A stretch of DNA of 64,000 nt from NCBI GenBank assembly GCA_030765055.1, contig CM060947.1, forward strand, positions 63,714,934 through 63,778,933. The letters are read 5' to 3'. Below the pieces are notes generated by a model. The model made no database searches, was not told the DNA's origin, and worked only from the letters and a program-made list of their open reading frames with translations. Each line of letters opens with the position of its first letter. The first letter of the stretch is position 1. Of this stretch, positions 23,401 through 36,534 are shown piece after piece. A program made the translations under genes and the position numbers. The stretch comes from Mantis religiosa (lineage: Eukaryota > Arthropoda > Insecta > Mantodea > Mantidae).

Positions 23401-25310
23401 ATCTAAGCGGCAGTTCCAAATTGTTTTTATAATACAAATGCTTCATTTCCAGATAGTTTACATTTCTGTTACTGTAACATTTAAAATCTGTTTTTTGAGG
23501 TTAGATACTCTAAGAGAGTAAAAAGGTTATCACAATATGGTAATGCATTTTTGAACATAAAAGGGTAATCTAAGGGGTAACGACCAATTGGTGATGAATT
23601 ATAGTAAACACAAAAAATATATTTTACTAACAGAAGAAGTTCAGTATATGAATGCATAGACTCGTAATTTGATATAATCAAGCCCATATTGTCAAATTTG
23701 AGACTTTTTAATGAATTATTCATCTGATGACTCAAGGTGGATTGTATTCTTGATATAAAGACTGATAATTGTAAGGGATATCTATCAAAATAGTTATGTA
23801 AATATTGCAGATAACATATTTAAATCGCCAGGAAATGTTTAAGAATACTGCGTTACCAGTTGTTGAATATTATTCCGATTTCTATGTAAGCTTAGACAAT
23901 TTTTTTTTCACAACTAGGTATATAAGGATTTCGGTTGAGAAATTAATCAAAAGTGCTGGCTAGACGGCTATTCCTCCAAACAAGCCTGCTATTGATTGGG
24001 TACCTCCACGAGCTAGACGCTTAAAGTGTGACCTACAAATCTAACACAGACAGCCTTAATTGCTTCTCATTTCAAACAGAAATTAACATATTTAATGGCG
24101 AGGATATAGACATACATGCTGTAAAGAAGGTTTCACAATGAAGGAGTAGTGTCTGGTATTAGGAACAGCCGAAGTAATATAGCAACTTTCAACAGTGTGA
24201 AAAAAAAAAGTCTCTAAAGCTCGTATGAAATTAATGGGAATAGAAAGTACTATTTATTCCGACCCGAACCGAGGAAATTAGCTTTATAATAATATGTGAA
24301 GTTCGACTACAACAGGCTCCGTGTTCGATTTTCGTGGACCGTTCAATCTGAACTTAGGTTTCTCATGCTTTTACCTGGTCGATAGGCGATACTGGGTGGT
24401 TTCTCATGTACTAGATTTTCTCTTTCCATTTTTCTTCCATTCCCTTTTATGTCTGCGAAAAACACGTTAAAATTACGTTTTGCTCTCCACTTGAAACCTC
24501 TTTTTATTTTAAACATATATACATCTTTTGTGGTATTCCAACTTCCCTCAAGTCTACTCATGTTCACAGTACACTCTCAAGAAAAACAGTATACTTGTAT
24601 CAGCACTCGCTGTTGGTGGAACTTCCTTTGCAATACAATTATTCCATCAGACATTTCTCAGATTCTTGTGATTGTTAACCTGCTGGTGGTGGTGTACGAA
24701 ATTTAGCTTTACTTTCCAGTAACAGTACGGTATTCACTTAATTCTGTGGAATACGTGCTTTATTTCTGAACAGATAAACGCGTATCCCTTGTTTCGACTG
24801 TCTTCTTAAACACAAACAACGAAAGCGTATTTATGTTTCAATTCGTTTGCTATTAACTTTGTTCCCAGAAGTGTATACATAAATTCGATACTGTCTGTAG
24901 TTAAGAGATTCTGATGCCAGGTCCCTGTATCTTGTTGAGAGACATAGTACCTGCAGCACAAGTTTACAGCTTCCATTTGATCTTCACTGAACCGTAGACA
25001 GTTAACGGATAGTAGCTGTGTTAATACTGTAACGTAATTGAAATAGTTTTGTGGCCAAACTGTGGTCACAACCAACACGAGGCGACAGAAGCTTACAGAA
25101 GGGTTAACACGTACAGATGCGTTCAGCAATAATGCACACGTAGCTTCCTTAACGCCTGGATTCCTACCTCAGCAATACTGCCACCCCCTGCTTCGGTTAG
25201 ATACAGAACTGTATTTGGCAACTGACCAACACTACCATTCTTAACATTTTAGTTTAAACGTTCACAGACTTGAGTGTAAATTAAGCTGAAAAACTTCGTT
25301 GCTCTGAAAA
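23400..25310. other. AT-rich unassigned DNA
   Basis: No coding region with recognisable domains and no known repeat. Short open frames on both strands are not supported by any motif. Confidence 0.3.
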
Positions 25311-25312
25311 AC

Positions 25313-25378
25313 TGCCCGCCTCTATGGCATAGTCCCACTTTCAAGAGGTCCTGATTTCGAATATCGGTCAGGGTGAGT
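25313..25378 (+). mobile_element. SINE family A, head only
   Basis: Only the tRNA-like part is present (GCCCGCCTCTATGGCATAGT to CGGTCAGGGTGAGT). It is cut off just before the body. Box B is altered to GATTTCGAATATC. Confidence 0.7.
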
Positions 25379-25379
25379 A

Positions 25380-26150
25380 AAATATTATAACAGAATGTTT
25401 TGGCTAGTATACGAAGTGCTATTAAAAAGTCAAAAGCTTTCAATAATTACAGAGTAGAATATATACATTGTTTCATTATACAATCTTGTTTTACCGTGAC
25501 GAACATTTGTAATTTTTATTTATCCAATAAGAAATGATGATTATCAACAGCTATGTGTGTTATATTTACACATACACTAATTTTATGTAGGGAGAAAGCA
25601 GAAAAAAGTTCGCGAATTTCGATAATTCTTTCAAAATTGAAAGAATTTCCGAAGGGCTACAACATGAACGCAGTTTACCTGTACTGAGCTATTGAAAAGT
25701 ACGTTCTTTCCAAAGGTCCCAGATTATAAGACGAACAATTTAAACTAAAATGACTCAAAGGATTTGCAAAGATTTTACACTGAATTTTTGTTTACTTTAG
25801 GTCATTAAGCATTCAGTGGATTACAAAATAGTTGTTACTCCACAGAAAATGCATGTAAAAAATTAAATAATGTTATATATAGATATAATTTTATACATAC
25901 ATAGTTATAGATGGTCGGAATTAGCAAATGATAAAATCGAGGATATTGCAACACAGAAGATAATAGAATTTCCGAAGATGTTATATTTTAAAACGTTGTT
26001 TTCTTTTTATCATTTTTTATTAAATTCCCCCCTCCACATCACACACAGACAGACTAACGAGATAAACGCGTACAATGCTACTCTAATACGTGTAGTTTTA
26101 CATCTCCCCTTTTAAGCAGGACGGAAGCGTGTACATCAGCGGCCGATAGT
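25380..26150. other. AT-rich unassigned DNA
   Basis: No gene or repeat recognised. Confidence 0.3.
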
Positions 26151-26159
26151 GAATTAGCA

Positions 26160-26545
26160 CACGCCTTCCAGCTCTCTAGACTGATACTGGAGGAAATTGA
26201 GTGCCTCATAACCCCACCTGGGTATCACCGCCCAGAGGTATCCAAAGTCTCTTGGGTTACAGGAATCCCTGCCCAACACAATCCGAACAGCTCCCTTTGG
26301 AATGCGCTCAAATGTTCCACCTGGCGAACTTCTGGTAACGTTCCAAAGTACCATCGATGATAGTGTCCGTAGTGCTCTTCTAACCAGCAGATGTAGGAGT
26401 CTGAACTCCTCCTGTGGAGACACATACAGACATAGATACTCACGCGCGCGCGCGTGTTTCCAGAGACAAAAGGGGTCTTGGCCCAAGGAATATGGCCATT
26501 CTTCAGGCGAGACTATAACTCGGGATCTTTGAGTTTGAAGCACAC
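26160..26545. repeat. Dispersed repeat G, copy 1
   Basis: The middle of this block ('cacaatccgaacagctccct' and the following ~100 bp with 'tggtaacgttccaaagtacc') is related to 34455-34570 in the same orientation. A CG dinucleotide run lies at 26441-26453. Open frames on both strands (129 codons minus, 76 plus) have no recognisable domain. It is likely an LTR or internal fragment of the element at 33960-35166. Confidence 0.45.
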
Positions 26546-26930
26546 ATACTAATCAAGAGAACTGTTCAATGAACTTTATGTTGTATTTCTGTTGTGTGTT
26601 GTAATATATTTCCACTTATAAATAATTATATAGAACAAAAATTGGATACGCATAACACCAAAAATTATTCAAGCGTTATTTTAAACAAAGAAATAAGATA
26701 TACGTTCCTTATTGCACTAGCAGGTAACTTTGCTCAGAAATATGCTGTTAAATTAATTATTTTACAAATACTGTTTTTCTTGTGGAAGTTTCATTTTGCA
26801 AAATATATTTACGTACATGTCAATATTGGTTGAGATTTTAGCCGTAATACATTTACCATATACTAATAACTACCTAACACGTTTTTGTTAACATGTATTG
26901 AGCCACATTAAGTTGTAAATTTCCATTCGT

Positions 26931-27118
26931 ACAGTAGGCGGTAGCGTGTGTGTTACAAGTTTGAAGTCCTGAGTTCAAATCTCGGTCAGGGAGAGTTATC
27001 TGGATAAGGACTTTTCCCACGGTTTTTCCATTTCCTGAAAGATGAAAATCAAGCAGCTCTAAGCTCTATAGACCCGGGACTCACTTGAGCATTATTTCTC
27101 CCATTTTATTTAACGCAT
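26931..27118 (+). mobile_element. SINE family A, old copy
   Basis: Diverged plus-strand copy: GCGGTAGCGTG, box B GAGTTCAAATCTCGGTCAGG, 'ttatctggataagg', and the 3' portion to 'cccattttattta'. The conserved 3' terminus is lost. Confidence 0.8.
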
Positions 27119-27119
27119 T

Positions 27120-29415
27120 ATAAAAATTAGCTGATAAATCCACATCTAAAATTCTACCAATATTTGATTTATTTATTCTCTCTAACGTAATTTAACTTCG
27201 GCTGAAACAGATTTTGAAACCTGTTGTTACATGGTGGATACTTGTGACCTAGTTCTCAGCTTAATCTTTGAATTTTACCTCAGCAGTGAACATCAGAAAC
27301 TGGAATTTTGAGTTCCTGCTACTGTTTTACTGTGTCTTGTTAAAGAATGGAAGGAGGCCACTAAAATAAGCAGCAGTTGACGTAAGCGAATGTTGTCAGC
27401 AATGTAGCTGAACATATAATTAGACCTATTAAAAATAAAGACATTTAATGTTTATTTGTGCTTAAGGCTATCCTAATACAAACATAAACAGCTGTATATG
27501 TATCATAAAGACAGATAATTTTTGTCAGTTTGCAGCTGCAAATTTGCTATCCATCTTCAATAACAAACATGATGTGGATAGTAATGGCACATAAAGCTAT
27601 TTGGCAGCATTGGGCCCGAAAACCTTAAGTATTATAGATTTTTATTTGAAATATGGAGCAGAAACTGCAGGTTTACGATAGAAGAACGTAAGAAAGGGAT
27701 GATTAAACCATTTAAATTTGAATAACCAATTGGGAATATATGAGATAAGAAATAAAGTCAAAGGAATATTGTAAGAGGAATAACGTGTAAATGAAATAGA
27801 TATAGGGAAAAAGTTGCCATAGGTTAGAACGGGCAGACTAGGCCAGATACGTAAATAATAGGGCAAAAGAAGCCCAAATTTCCTTCACCAGCACGGAGTC
27901 TCAGACAGTAGCGAGGTTTAAGGAAAATATGTAGAGGCAGGATGCAGTACCGTTATGACGCCAAGGGGTCATACAACTTTAGGGGGTGGACCAGTGACTG
28001 CTGCACAGCTGAAGGTAAATGGAAATGGCCAATAGGGTAAAATCGTAGAAATAAGCTCCCCAATAAAACGTACCATAAACCACATGATAAGCGTGCCACA
28101 GGAAATTGAAGCAGTACTTTTCATTAGCTGGTGATAATTGCTGGACCCTGAGAGAGGCTCTTGCTCACCGATACGTAATCCTTAACCATCCTGCCATACC
28201 ACACCAAAAGGCAACCCCAAGAGAAATCCCACATCAGAAACCTAAATAACTTAGAAACTTGTAAACTCATGTATAACAAATTTTTCAAGTACAGTTCTAG
28301 AAAGTTTGGGAATAGTGAGAGGAATATTACTAAATTTGTCTAATGCGTAACCACGCCCTACGCCCCAGTGTATAACTAATATTATCCTTTTCCCCCGAGA
28401 ATAGACTTATTTACATGAAAAAATTGCTACATTATAATGTATTTAAAAGTTCGCTGAAATCTGCACCTAAGCTGTCGATTAATCGATAAATTCCCCGTAA
28501 TATTTCTAAATTTCTCGCTGAGCGATGTTTAGGAACTTCCTGTGTTCTTTACTTCTCCGCTCACTGCGCTGTGATCGCGTCCCTGGGTTGATTGAAATCG
28601 GGTTTACCCACTTTGCGACACTTAATTGGATTTTCTTTAGCCCAAGTGTACCTACCTCGGATGTTGTCATTAATAGTATATGTAGCTGTTGTCTTGAATT
28701 TTACTCTGGAGCTATATTATGAATTATTATTATTTCTTCCTGAGTTTACTCCTTCCAGTTTTATTTTATTTTAATATGAATTATTTTCAAGTATTTGTGG
28801 AGGCACTGAATCACAGTCGCTGATTACAGAATTCTGAATTTATTTTATTGTTTTGTAGCTTTGGTATCGTTTTCTATTACTTTAGTAGAGGTTGTAATTT
28901 ATGTTTTGTTGTTTATTTAGTTTCATAATTATTTTAGTCTAAAACAATTAAAGCTTTGCCTTAAATTTAAATATAGGAGTTATATTTTAACATTTGACGG
29001 TTGGCAGTCACGTGCTGTGTCACGTGAGGTGGAACGGATTGCTTCCAGCGGGTTGAAACACCAACAATATGTCAGTTAAATAGGTGCAGCAATTAAATCT
29101 AAATGTAGATACATAAACAAAGTTATGTAAATCACGTTCTGTCATTGGACACGCTAAATTTGTCTTCATTGCTACTTTATTCCCCTGAATGTTTATTAAA
29201 AGTGTCTTGCCGAGAAACGTAGTACTTCTATCCTTCCTTTAGTATTGCAATCAGTGACGAGGTGTCTTTCTAAAGAAGGAAATTTCCAAATAAGAATTTA
29301 CATTAATGTAAGAGAGAATAACGACTGAGAGAAACAAGGCTACTCTTGTATACATTCTGTTGTAGAGTCAGTCACACGTAGACACTTATTGCATTGAAAG
29401 ACTGGTCAGACTACA
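27120..29415. other. Unassigned DNA
   Basis: No gene recognised. 27880-28250 is GC-richer and non-coding, and could be an old repeat, but no partner exists in this window. Confidence 0.3.
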
Positions 29416-29432
29416 AACAGACATGTTCCTGC

Positions 29433-29663
29433 CCGCCTCGGTAGCGTAGATGGTAGCCTCACGTTCAAAAGATCCCGAGTTCCAATCTCGGTCAGGGTGA
29501 GTTATCTGGATAAAGCTTTTTCATGTGTTCTTCCTTATGCTTAAAGACACATGCTGGGTAAGTCTAAACTCCATTGACCCCGGGCTCATTTAAGCATCAT
29601 TTTACCCATTCCATTCATCGTCCGATATGACTTAACGTTGGAGGACGTAAATCACACAAAATA
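29433..29663 (+). mobile_element. SINE family A with 14 bp target duplication
   Basis: Flanked by exact duplicates AGACATGTTCCTGC at 29419-29432 and 29664-29677. The copy has the tRNA head (an internal deletion removes part after GATGGTAGC), box B GAGTTCCAATCTC and the complete 3' end, followed by a short A-rich tail 'atcacacaaaata'. The perfect duplication shows target-primed insertion and fixes the element ends. Confidence 0.95.
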
Positions 29664-29920
29664 AGACATGTTCCTGCTTCTCCTCTTCACTCGACGTTCC
29701 AATTGGCCCACAGCACGTGAACAGTTAGACCAAAATGGAGAAAGTATGCAATTTACCCACTTTTGATAATAATTTAAAACTTCACAGGAATTCCTATTTG
29801 TAACCCCTAAATACCATTGCTGGTGCTATTGGATTATACTTACAGTTGTATTTAAAAGTGCCACATAAAGCAAAAAATAAAATTTTCTTCACACTACAAA
29901 AACTTCACAAATCTGTCAGT

Positions 29921-30171
29921 TTTTTTTTTTTTTTTTTTTTTTTATTTACGTCCTCCAACTTTAAGTCATATCGAACGATGAATGCAATGGGTGAAATGAT
30001 GCTCAAATGAGCCCGGGGTCCATAGAGATTATAGTTACCCGACATTCGTCTTTTAGGGTAAGGGAAAACCCCGGAAAATCCTTATCCAGGTAACTCACCT
30101 TTTCCGAGATTCCAACTCGGGACCTCTTGAACGAGAAGCAGACACGCTACGACCACGCTACTGAAGCGAGT
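29921..30171 (-). mobile_element. SINE family A with poly(A) tail and target duplication
   Basis: Minus-strand copy with a tail of more than 20 T on the plus strand (29919-29943) and exact 12 bp duplicates AAATCTGTCAGT at 29909-29920 and 30172-30183. The long unbroken tail suggests a young insertion. Confidence 0.95.
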
Positions 30172-30529
30172 AAATCTGTCAGTGCTTCCTAACTATCGAA
30201 AAGTTGCCATTATCCCGAAAGCTACGAAGCATGGTGTTCAAGGTTGGGAATGCGTAAATACGGAAATATTGAGAACTGGATGAGCCTGCGGAGCTGGTCA
30301 CAAGAATCTTAGCAACTGCCAAATTGCCCGCGGCAACGCGGATGGTTGCGAATAAATTTTGAAGAGCAAATAAAATATTAATTGACCTAATAGTGGTCTG
30401 AACTATAAAGCCCGGGCCTTAAAGTACTTACAGTATAGTAAGCCGTCATTAAGTTAGCTGTCTAGTGTTTATGAGAACTCCTAAGTGGTTTATCAGGAAA
30501 AACACCAGTCAGTTGGGGAATTTAAAGTC

Positions 30530-30703
30530 AAGTCGGCACGCTGGTCATAGTAGCTGAAGGGTTAGAGCGGCTGGACGGCAACCAGAAGAACCGTGGTTCA
30601 AATCCCCAGCTATGGCATTGAATTTTTCAGTCTGACTCTATTTTTCCATACTTTAGCCTACACACGGCTAGTGTGAAAGAACAATTAATTTCCAAAATAT
30701 TGT
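30530..30703 (+). mobile_element. tRNA-derived SINE, family D
   Basis: Full-length reference copy for the fold-back versions at 19147 and 40570. tRNA-like head GTAGCTGAAGGGTTAGAGCG, box B GTGGTTCAAATCCCC, then the body 'atggcattgaatttttcagt', 'ctgactct', and the 3' part with TAGCCTACACACGGCTAGTG, which is itself a short hairpin. Confidence 0.75.
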
Positions 30704-30704
30704 T

Positions 30705-33660
30705 TCATACAATGTTCTTGTTTTTCTCCTTGAATCTTTGGAAGCTGTGCTTCTAACTCTTCATAGTACACTTTGCCATTGATTGCAACGTTTACAATTG
30801 GTGATCATCTTCCTGTTAACCATAGTAGCTATTGTATGACAACAAATGAATTGTTGCTTTATTATAAATAGGCAGTCTTCGTGACATACATATCTATAAA
30901 TATCTCTGGAGGCAGTCCTCTTACCAATTCCTATAGTAGTGCTATAAACGCATTTCCTCGAATTCTAGTGCCTCCATGATAAGTCTTTCCATCATTAGAT
31001 GTGACTAAAGGAATGAAGGAAGGAAGGTAATGCAAAGTCTAGATTGTAAGTTTTATAATTTTTGCCCAATCTTCACCTATTGTTCCCTTAAATAGAGTAT
31101 AAGTGGCAATATTTTAATAGTACCAGCGTTCTCTTTGATATTCTCTACAAAATTAGAAGACCATGACTATATGGAATCGCCCTTATGATCTGGAAAATAA
31201 AATGTAGATTTTGGAAGTTGAAATCATTTTTGCGTTATCCTTATTCTTTGCTGGGTTAGGGGCCCGGTTGCGAGAGCTTAATACATGGTAGTAAAACGTG
31301 TATCTATACGTCTGCACTTTAGTTTGACACTCTCAGCATCACTCGTCCGAATCTAATGTTTGGATCATGACTTGATCCCGAGGGTGCAAAATTTATACTC
31401 TGTCCTCCATGTTTTCTTCTGCTAGCTAATAACACAATTGACAAGAAAGAAGATCATACAATTCAAACGCACACACGACTTTTAGTAATCATAAAAATTT
31501 CTTGAACATTCTTAACGAATCGTGAAGGTTCGTGAAGAAGAGACAAAGCTAATAATTATAAAGGATTTGCAAATACAATAAAAAGAGTAGCTCCTTTGAG
31601 AAATTTTACTCTAAGGCAAGGCTACACTGCCGAAAATGTTGAAAATCATGTAATTTTATTTTTTTGGCATTTTTGGCAGCTTAGGGTGTGTAGTAGTAGA
31701 TGAATGCTATTCTTACCATTTGCACCCATTTTAGGCCATTACGTGACAATTTAAAGAGACATTTAACAATCATTAAAAGTAACAATCATTACTTTAAAGT
31801 TAATTTTCTGAGAAACATTTTTCTAACACTTTTCAGTATACAAAATACCTCGCACGTCAAAGGTTTTCATTTAACTTGGTGACACCTCCAGGATAGGTCC
31901 ATAAGGAACTTCAAATTTCCCTTTTTGGTTAATTCTCATGTTTGGAAAATTATATGTTTGTCAAGCAATAAAAGGGGTCATATTTTTAAACTTTTAAGAG
32001 CTAACAAATGGAAAATATTTTAGAACAAATGCTACAAGAATATTCCAAAAACTAAGAATGTGGGCCTTTTAAAATTGCGTTGTACTAGCCAAAAACAAAC
32101 ATTCAACTTAAAAGCTTAAATTCTTGGACGAGTAAAATACTTTAATTTTTATAATAATTTCAGAAAAAATAATTAATAATTAATTAACTATTTGGTGTAA
32201 TAACAAGAAAATTTGCATTCAAGTTTAAAATTATACTCCAATTATGTGGTAAATTTTCATAATGACATATTATAGAAGTTGGAATTTTCAATGTAGCCTT
32301 GCCTTAAATTCATTACCATTATAACAGTTGTTTTGAGTTATATTTAAAAAGGGGTTGAAAAATGTATAGATTTATAAAAGGAAAGCAAACAAAATTGTGT
32401 AAAAATATATGTAATTTTGTGATTGGCCGTAGTAATAATTCTACTACGTAATGTAGTGGCGTAATAGTAAATTGGCCAATCATATAAAAATGGTATATGG
32501 GTAGCGATAGTAACGAAGGATTAAATAATTTTGGTGTAGAAACCGAAAGAAAATTTGTCTTTCTTTCCGGAATGCCGAAGAGATCGAACGCCTTTTAAAC
32601 TGCTCGAAAATATTTAAGTGTTAGTTCAATTTGAAGTATTAGATTGATTCCGATCACAGTATAAGGATTTAATTAAGAATCCTAATGATTTATTCACTCG
32701 TTATCACTCTTGTAACTTAGTTTTCATTGCTCGTAAGTAAGAATATAACAGAAGAATAATAAAAGCTAGCCGCGGCATAATTAAGGATTTTCCTGATAAC
32801 TTCAGGGAACATCTTCTTCATCAAGTCATAATATTTTGGACGAAGTTAAGATCGACGAACTAAGACCAACGACGGGAAACGAATACCGGTACGAATCTTG
32901 CTATATATGTTGCTGCAACTTTGGGGCATCGAAACCCACAACAACAGAGGAATCCTTCTACACCCTTCACTAACAAGAAATAAAATTGCATTATCTCGCC
33001 GTCCAAATACCAATTCAGAGATGGGAGAATAGCTCTATTGTTTTAGCAATTCATTATATAGAACTACGTGCACCAGTTTCAGATATTTTATTTAAAATGT
33101 GAAACCCTATATGGCGCAAGTATTTTTAGTGACAAAAATTTAGCACTGGCTGTTGCACTAATATTGTTGTGCTATTAAATTTATACTTCCTTTGGCATTT
33201 CAATGTTTATATTGTTAATAACGACGACCACGACGACGACGATGATGATAAACCCAGTGCCTCGTAGCTGATTTGACACACATACGGAAACATGCACAGC
33301 TGTGCTTTGTACACCAACGGTTAGGGTGGCGGGTTACTAAAGCAGACTTTACGGGTGTTGGAATGCCGCTACGGCCCTTCAGGGTTTTGTATTGTTAACA
33401 CCTACTATAAAGTAGGGATGAACGCAAGGGCCCGTGTAGTGGGGGGCAGGTGGTTCCTGACTGGACAGTGCCACCGTCGCCAGAAAAACCGTCTACAAAG
33501 AGCACATCCATTGCCCAACTGCAAACCACCGAATTCTAATCGCGGTCTCACAATCCTGAAACAGATGATAATGAGCAAATGAAAAACAAAAAAAGTCGTG
33601 ATAGAAGGAGCTACCTCGAAATTCGCCTGAAAAATCTGAATATGGGTCAGAGAGGGCTGT
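30705..33660. other. AT-rich unassigned DNA
   Basis: No coding region recognised. Notable small features: adjacent CCAAT-type and TATA-type motifs at 32470-32490, a (GAC/GAT)n tract at 33222-33248 and a GC-richer stretch 33300-33560 with a vaguely tRNA-like start. Confidence 0.3.
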
Positions 33661-33679
33661 CGCTCAGAAGAGTAAATGT

Positions 33680-33903
33680 GAAATGTGTAGTGTATAACGC
33701 CCGCTTTTACTACATACGGCACCGCAGGCGGTGACACTGATGATGCATGAGATGAAGATGGAGCACTGGTGGAATGAGATGGCGGGGGAAACCGGAGGTC
33801 CCGGAGAAACCCTGCTTCAGCGACATGTTGTCCACAACAAATCTCACTTTGCGGTCACCTTGGTGAGAGCCAAGCGGTCTAACCACTGAGCCACGGCGCG
33901 GCC
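33680..33903 (-). mobile_element. tRNA-derived SINE, family B
   Basis: Matches 5603-5800 through the core. It ends with the reverse complement of a clear tRNA-like head (GGCCGCGCCGTGGCTCAGTG followed by GTTAGACCGCTTGGCTCTC when read on the minus strand). This is the best-preserved head of the family. Confidence 0.8.
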
Positions 33904-33959
33904 ATTCGCTAAGAATAGAACCGAGTTCGATGCGAGAGTTCATTCAAGTTCGAGAGTCG

Positions 33960-35166
33960 CTCCTGACACGCGAGCTCGTTCGCTTAATTCCCACTTTATT
34001 TTGACAAAATACAAAACTCCGTTTCAAAATCGTTAGCACAATGGTAGCGCGCAATCATCTTCTTTACAATACTCAACCTCCTGACTCTAATATCTTTTAT
34101 GTTTCTTTAGCATTCACCAACTTGTGCTCTAATAATAATCTTTCTAACTTAAACACAAGTTAATGCCAAGTTAATGCCAGAGGTTCTACTCCAATTAGTC
34201 CCGGACCCGTAACCCCCCCCCCCCCATCTGGTCCTGTGGACTCAAGACGGGATGGAAGTGAATACGCCACTTACGCGTGCCAACACCAAAATGGGAAGGC
34301 TACCGATATGACCTCGGTGGGGTCGCCTGGTGATCTAGCACACCTTCTACTAGCTATGCTGGCTAGTACGCGGGAATATTAATGACTTCCCTCAAACTCG
34401 TCCGGAGACGTACCCGATCTCCCACGGGTATCGGGAACCACTGTCCACTCGAGTCCAACCCAATCCGAACAACTCTCAATCAGTGAGGGGCTCGAATGTT
34501 CGGCCCGAGGTTCCTCTAGTAACGTCAGAGGTACCACGACTGCTAGGGGTCCGCAGCGCCCGCACCACAGCAGCTGAAAGGGGCGGATCCCCTTCCCTAT
34601 GGAAACCTAAACACAGATCCACTATACGGAGTTATACGCCGATTCTGAGCACAACTCCGATATTCACACATAAACTGCTTTCCTACGTGTTCCACGCCTC
34701 GCCGATTCCTCACCACGGAGCTTTGAACGTTACACACTACTCGATTCATGCAACTGACTCATGTTCACTCATGCAACTCGACTGATCGACTGATTCATGG
34801 TGTCTGCTACTCTCCATGGAGTTACAATCGTCGACTGACGTTCGAACCTGGAAACACGTACAAATTCTGAAAGTCTCGCTACTGTATTGTACTCTCAGGC
34901 CTAGTACCGGTTTTATATACCTGCCTGGCGCACCCAGAAGTTTCTGGTGATAGCTCCTTCTCGAATTATGTTCTAGAGTATATTGGAAAGGTCTTGAAAT
35001 GTAACATCATAGACTGTCCCTACCGAGTGACGTCAGCTATTGCCCACTGAACCGCCGAAGGGAGGTAGTTTTATGTTGCTCCTCCCACTGCCACGGCAAC
35101 GGCGGCTAATGGTTGCTCAACTCATCTCCTACTCTCCACAATAATCTGCCCGAATCTAATATGACA
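33960..35166 (-). mobile_element. LTR-like repeat, family G copy 2
   Basis: On the minus strand the block begins TGTCATATTAGATTCGGGC at 35166. GGTATATAAAACCGG near 34915 forms a strong TATA box, and a minus-strand AATAAA lies near 33997. These fit U3-R-U5 of an LTR retrotransposon read on the minus strand. 34455-34570 is related to 26276-26390. A poly(C) run lies at 34209-34223. I could not find the left terminus or a target duplication, so the boundaries are approximate. Confidence 0.4.
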
Positions 35167-35169
35167 ATA

Positions 35170-35525
35170 CTTTTGCTATTCATCAGTATACTCATGGAGC
35201 CATTATTAGTGACTTAAATTTGTACTAACTCTGGAATCGGTCATCTTAAAATGCGCATTAATTAATCGTGCTATCCACAACTACCACTGTCGACTCAATA
35301 CAAGAACGCAAGGCATAGGATTGTGTAACGTAATCATTGTTGCTGTCCGCATGATGTTTATGCTTGCCTTTCGGATATAAGTACGCTAGGTTCATGTAAA
35401 ATACAGTGTTGTCTCATAGCTCAACCCATGCATAATAGCTATCACTGCAGTTACTGAAATTTGTGTTAGATCTGACAGCATGGGTGACTCAAATGCACTC
35501 TCATACACTCATTGTGTCGTAGCAG
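35170..35525. other. Unassigned DNA
   Basis: No gene or repeat recognised between the LTR-like block and the next SINE. Confidence 0.3.
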
Positions 35526-35530
35526 ACTTG

Positions 35531-35770
35531 CCTCGGTAGCGTAGATGATAGCATGTCTGCCTCACGTTCAACAGGTCCCGAGTTCGAAACTCGGTCAGGG
35601 TGAGTTACCCGGATAAGGTTTCTTCCGGGGTTTTCCCTTATCCTTAAATTCATATGTCGGATAACTCTAAGCTCTAAGGACCCTGGGCTCATTTGAGCAT
35701 CGTTTCACCCATTCCATTCATCGTTCAATATGACTTAACGTTGGAGGACGTAAAATAAAATAAAAAAACA
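35531..35770 (+). mobile_element. SINE family A
   Basis: Full-length plus-strand copy: GCCTCGGTAGCGTAGATGAT head, box B GAGTTCGAAACTC, body and the 3' end CTTAACGTTGGAGGACGTAA followed by (AATAA)-type A-rich tail. Confidence 0.9.
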
Positions 35771-35885
35771 CTGCCAGAGCACATTAACAGTTTAAGACCC
35801 CCTCCCTCTTCAGGCCCCACTTTCCTTCTTGTGGTGCGTAGACAGTACGCAGTATAACGAATATGTTGCATAGTGTGTATTGATA

Positions 35886-36124
35886 ATTTTTTTTGTAATT
35901 TACGTCTTCAAACGTTAAGTCATATCTTACGATGAATGGAATAGCTGAAATGATGCTCAAATGAGCCCAGGTTCCATAGAGCTTAGAGTTACCGACATTC
36001 GTCTTTCAGGATAAGGGAAAACCCCGGGAAAACTTATCCAGGTAGCTTACCCTGACCGAGATTCGAACTCGGGACCTCTTGAACGTGAGGCAGACACTCT
36101 ACCACCACGTTACCGAGGCGCGCA
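35886..36124 (-). mobile_element. SINE family A, inverted neighbour
   Basis: Full-length minus-strand copy with an eight-T tail at its left end. It faces the plus-strand copy 115 bp to the left, so the pair forms a large imperfect hairpin-forming inverted repeat. Confidence 0.9.
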
Positions 36125-36419
36125 TTATTTTTTGTTTTTATAGTTTTCTCTATTTGCAGATAACAAGCGCAAATAGAATTTTAATGTTTCTTCGCAATAA
36201 AAATAATTACAATCGTTCAAGCATGTCCATCAGATGATCAAATACAAAAGGGTAGCTATTCAACTTGAACACCTCAAAATCATCTGAGAAATGGAGCAGT
36301 TTTATTTAACATGCAAACTTCCATATATTTTAATAACTCTACCTTTTCCCGCAGGATTAGGACTATTATTGGGGGGATTCGGGATCGAATCCTTTGGTTT
36401 ATTTTACCTAAGCCCAACT

Positions 36420-36530
36420 GGGGCGTCTCTGGGAGTAAGGATGAGGTGAAAGGAGACTGAGTGTGGCCAAACAAGGAAACACAACAATGCAGAGGCAGAA
36501 ACCGTTCCTTCTGAATCCGGGCCACAGACA
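36420..36530. repeat. Dispersed repeat C, copy 3
   Basis: Short diverged copy: 'aaggatgaggtgaaaggaga' then 'gtggccaaacaaggaaac' and 'caatgcagagg'. Preceded at 36360-36400 by a tRNA-T-arm-like GGGATCGAATCC. Confidence 0.4.
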
Positions 36531-36534
36531 GAAG

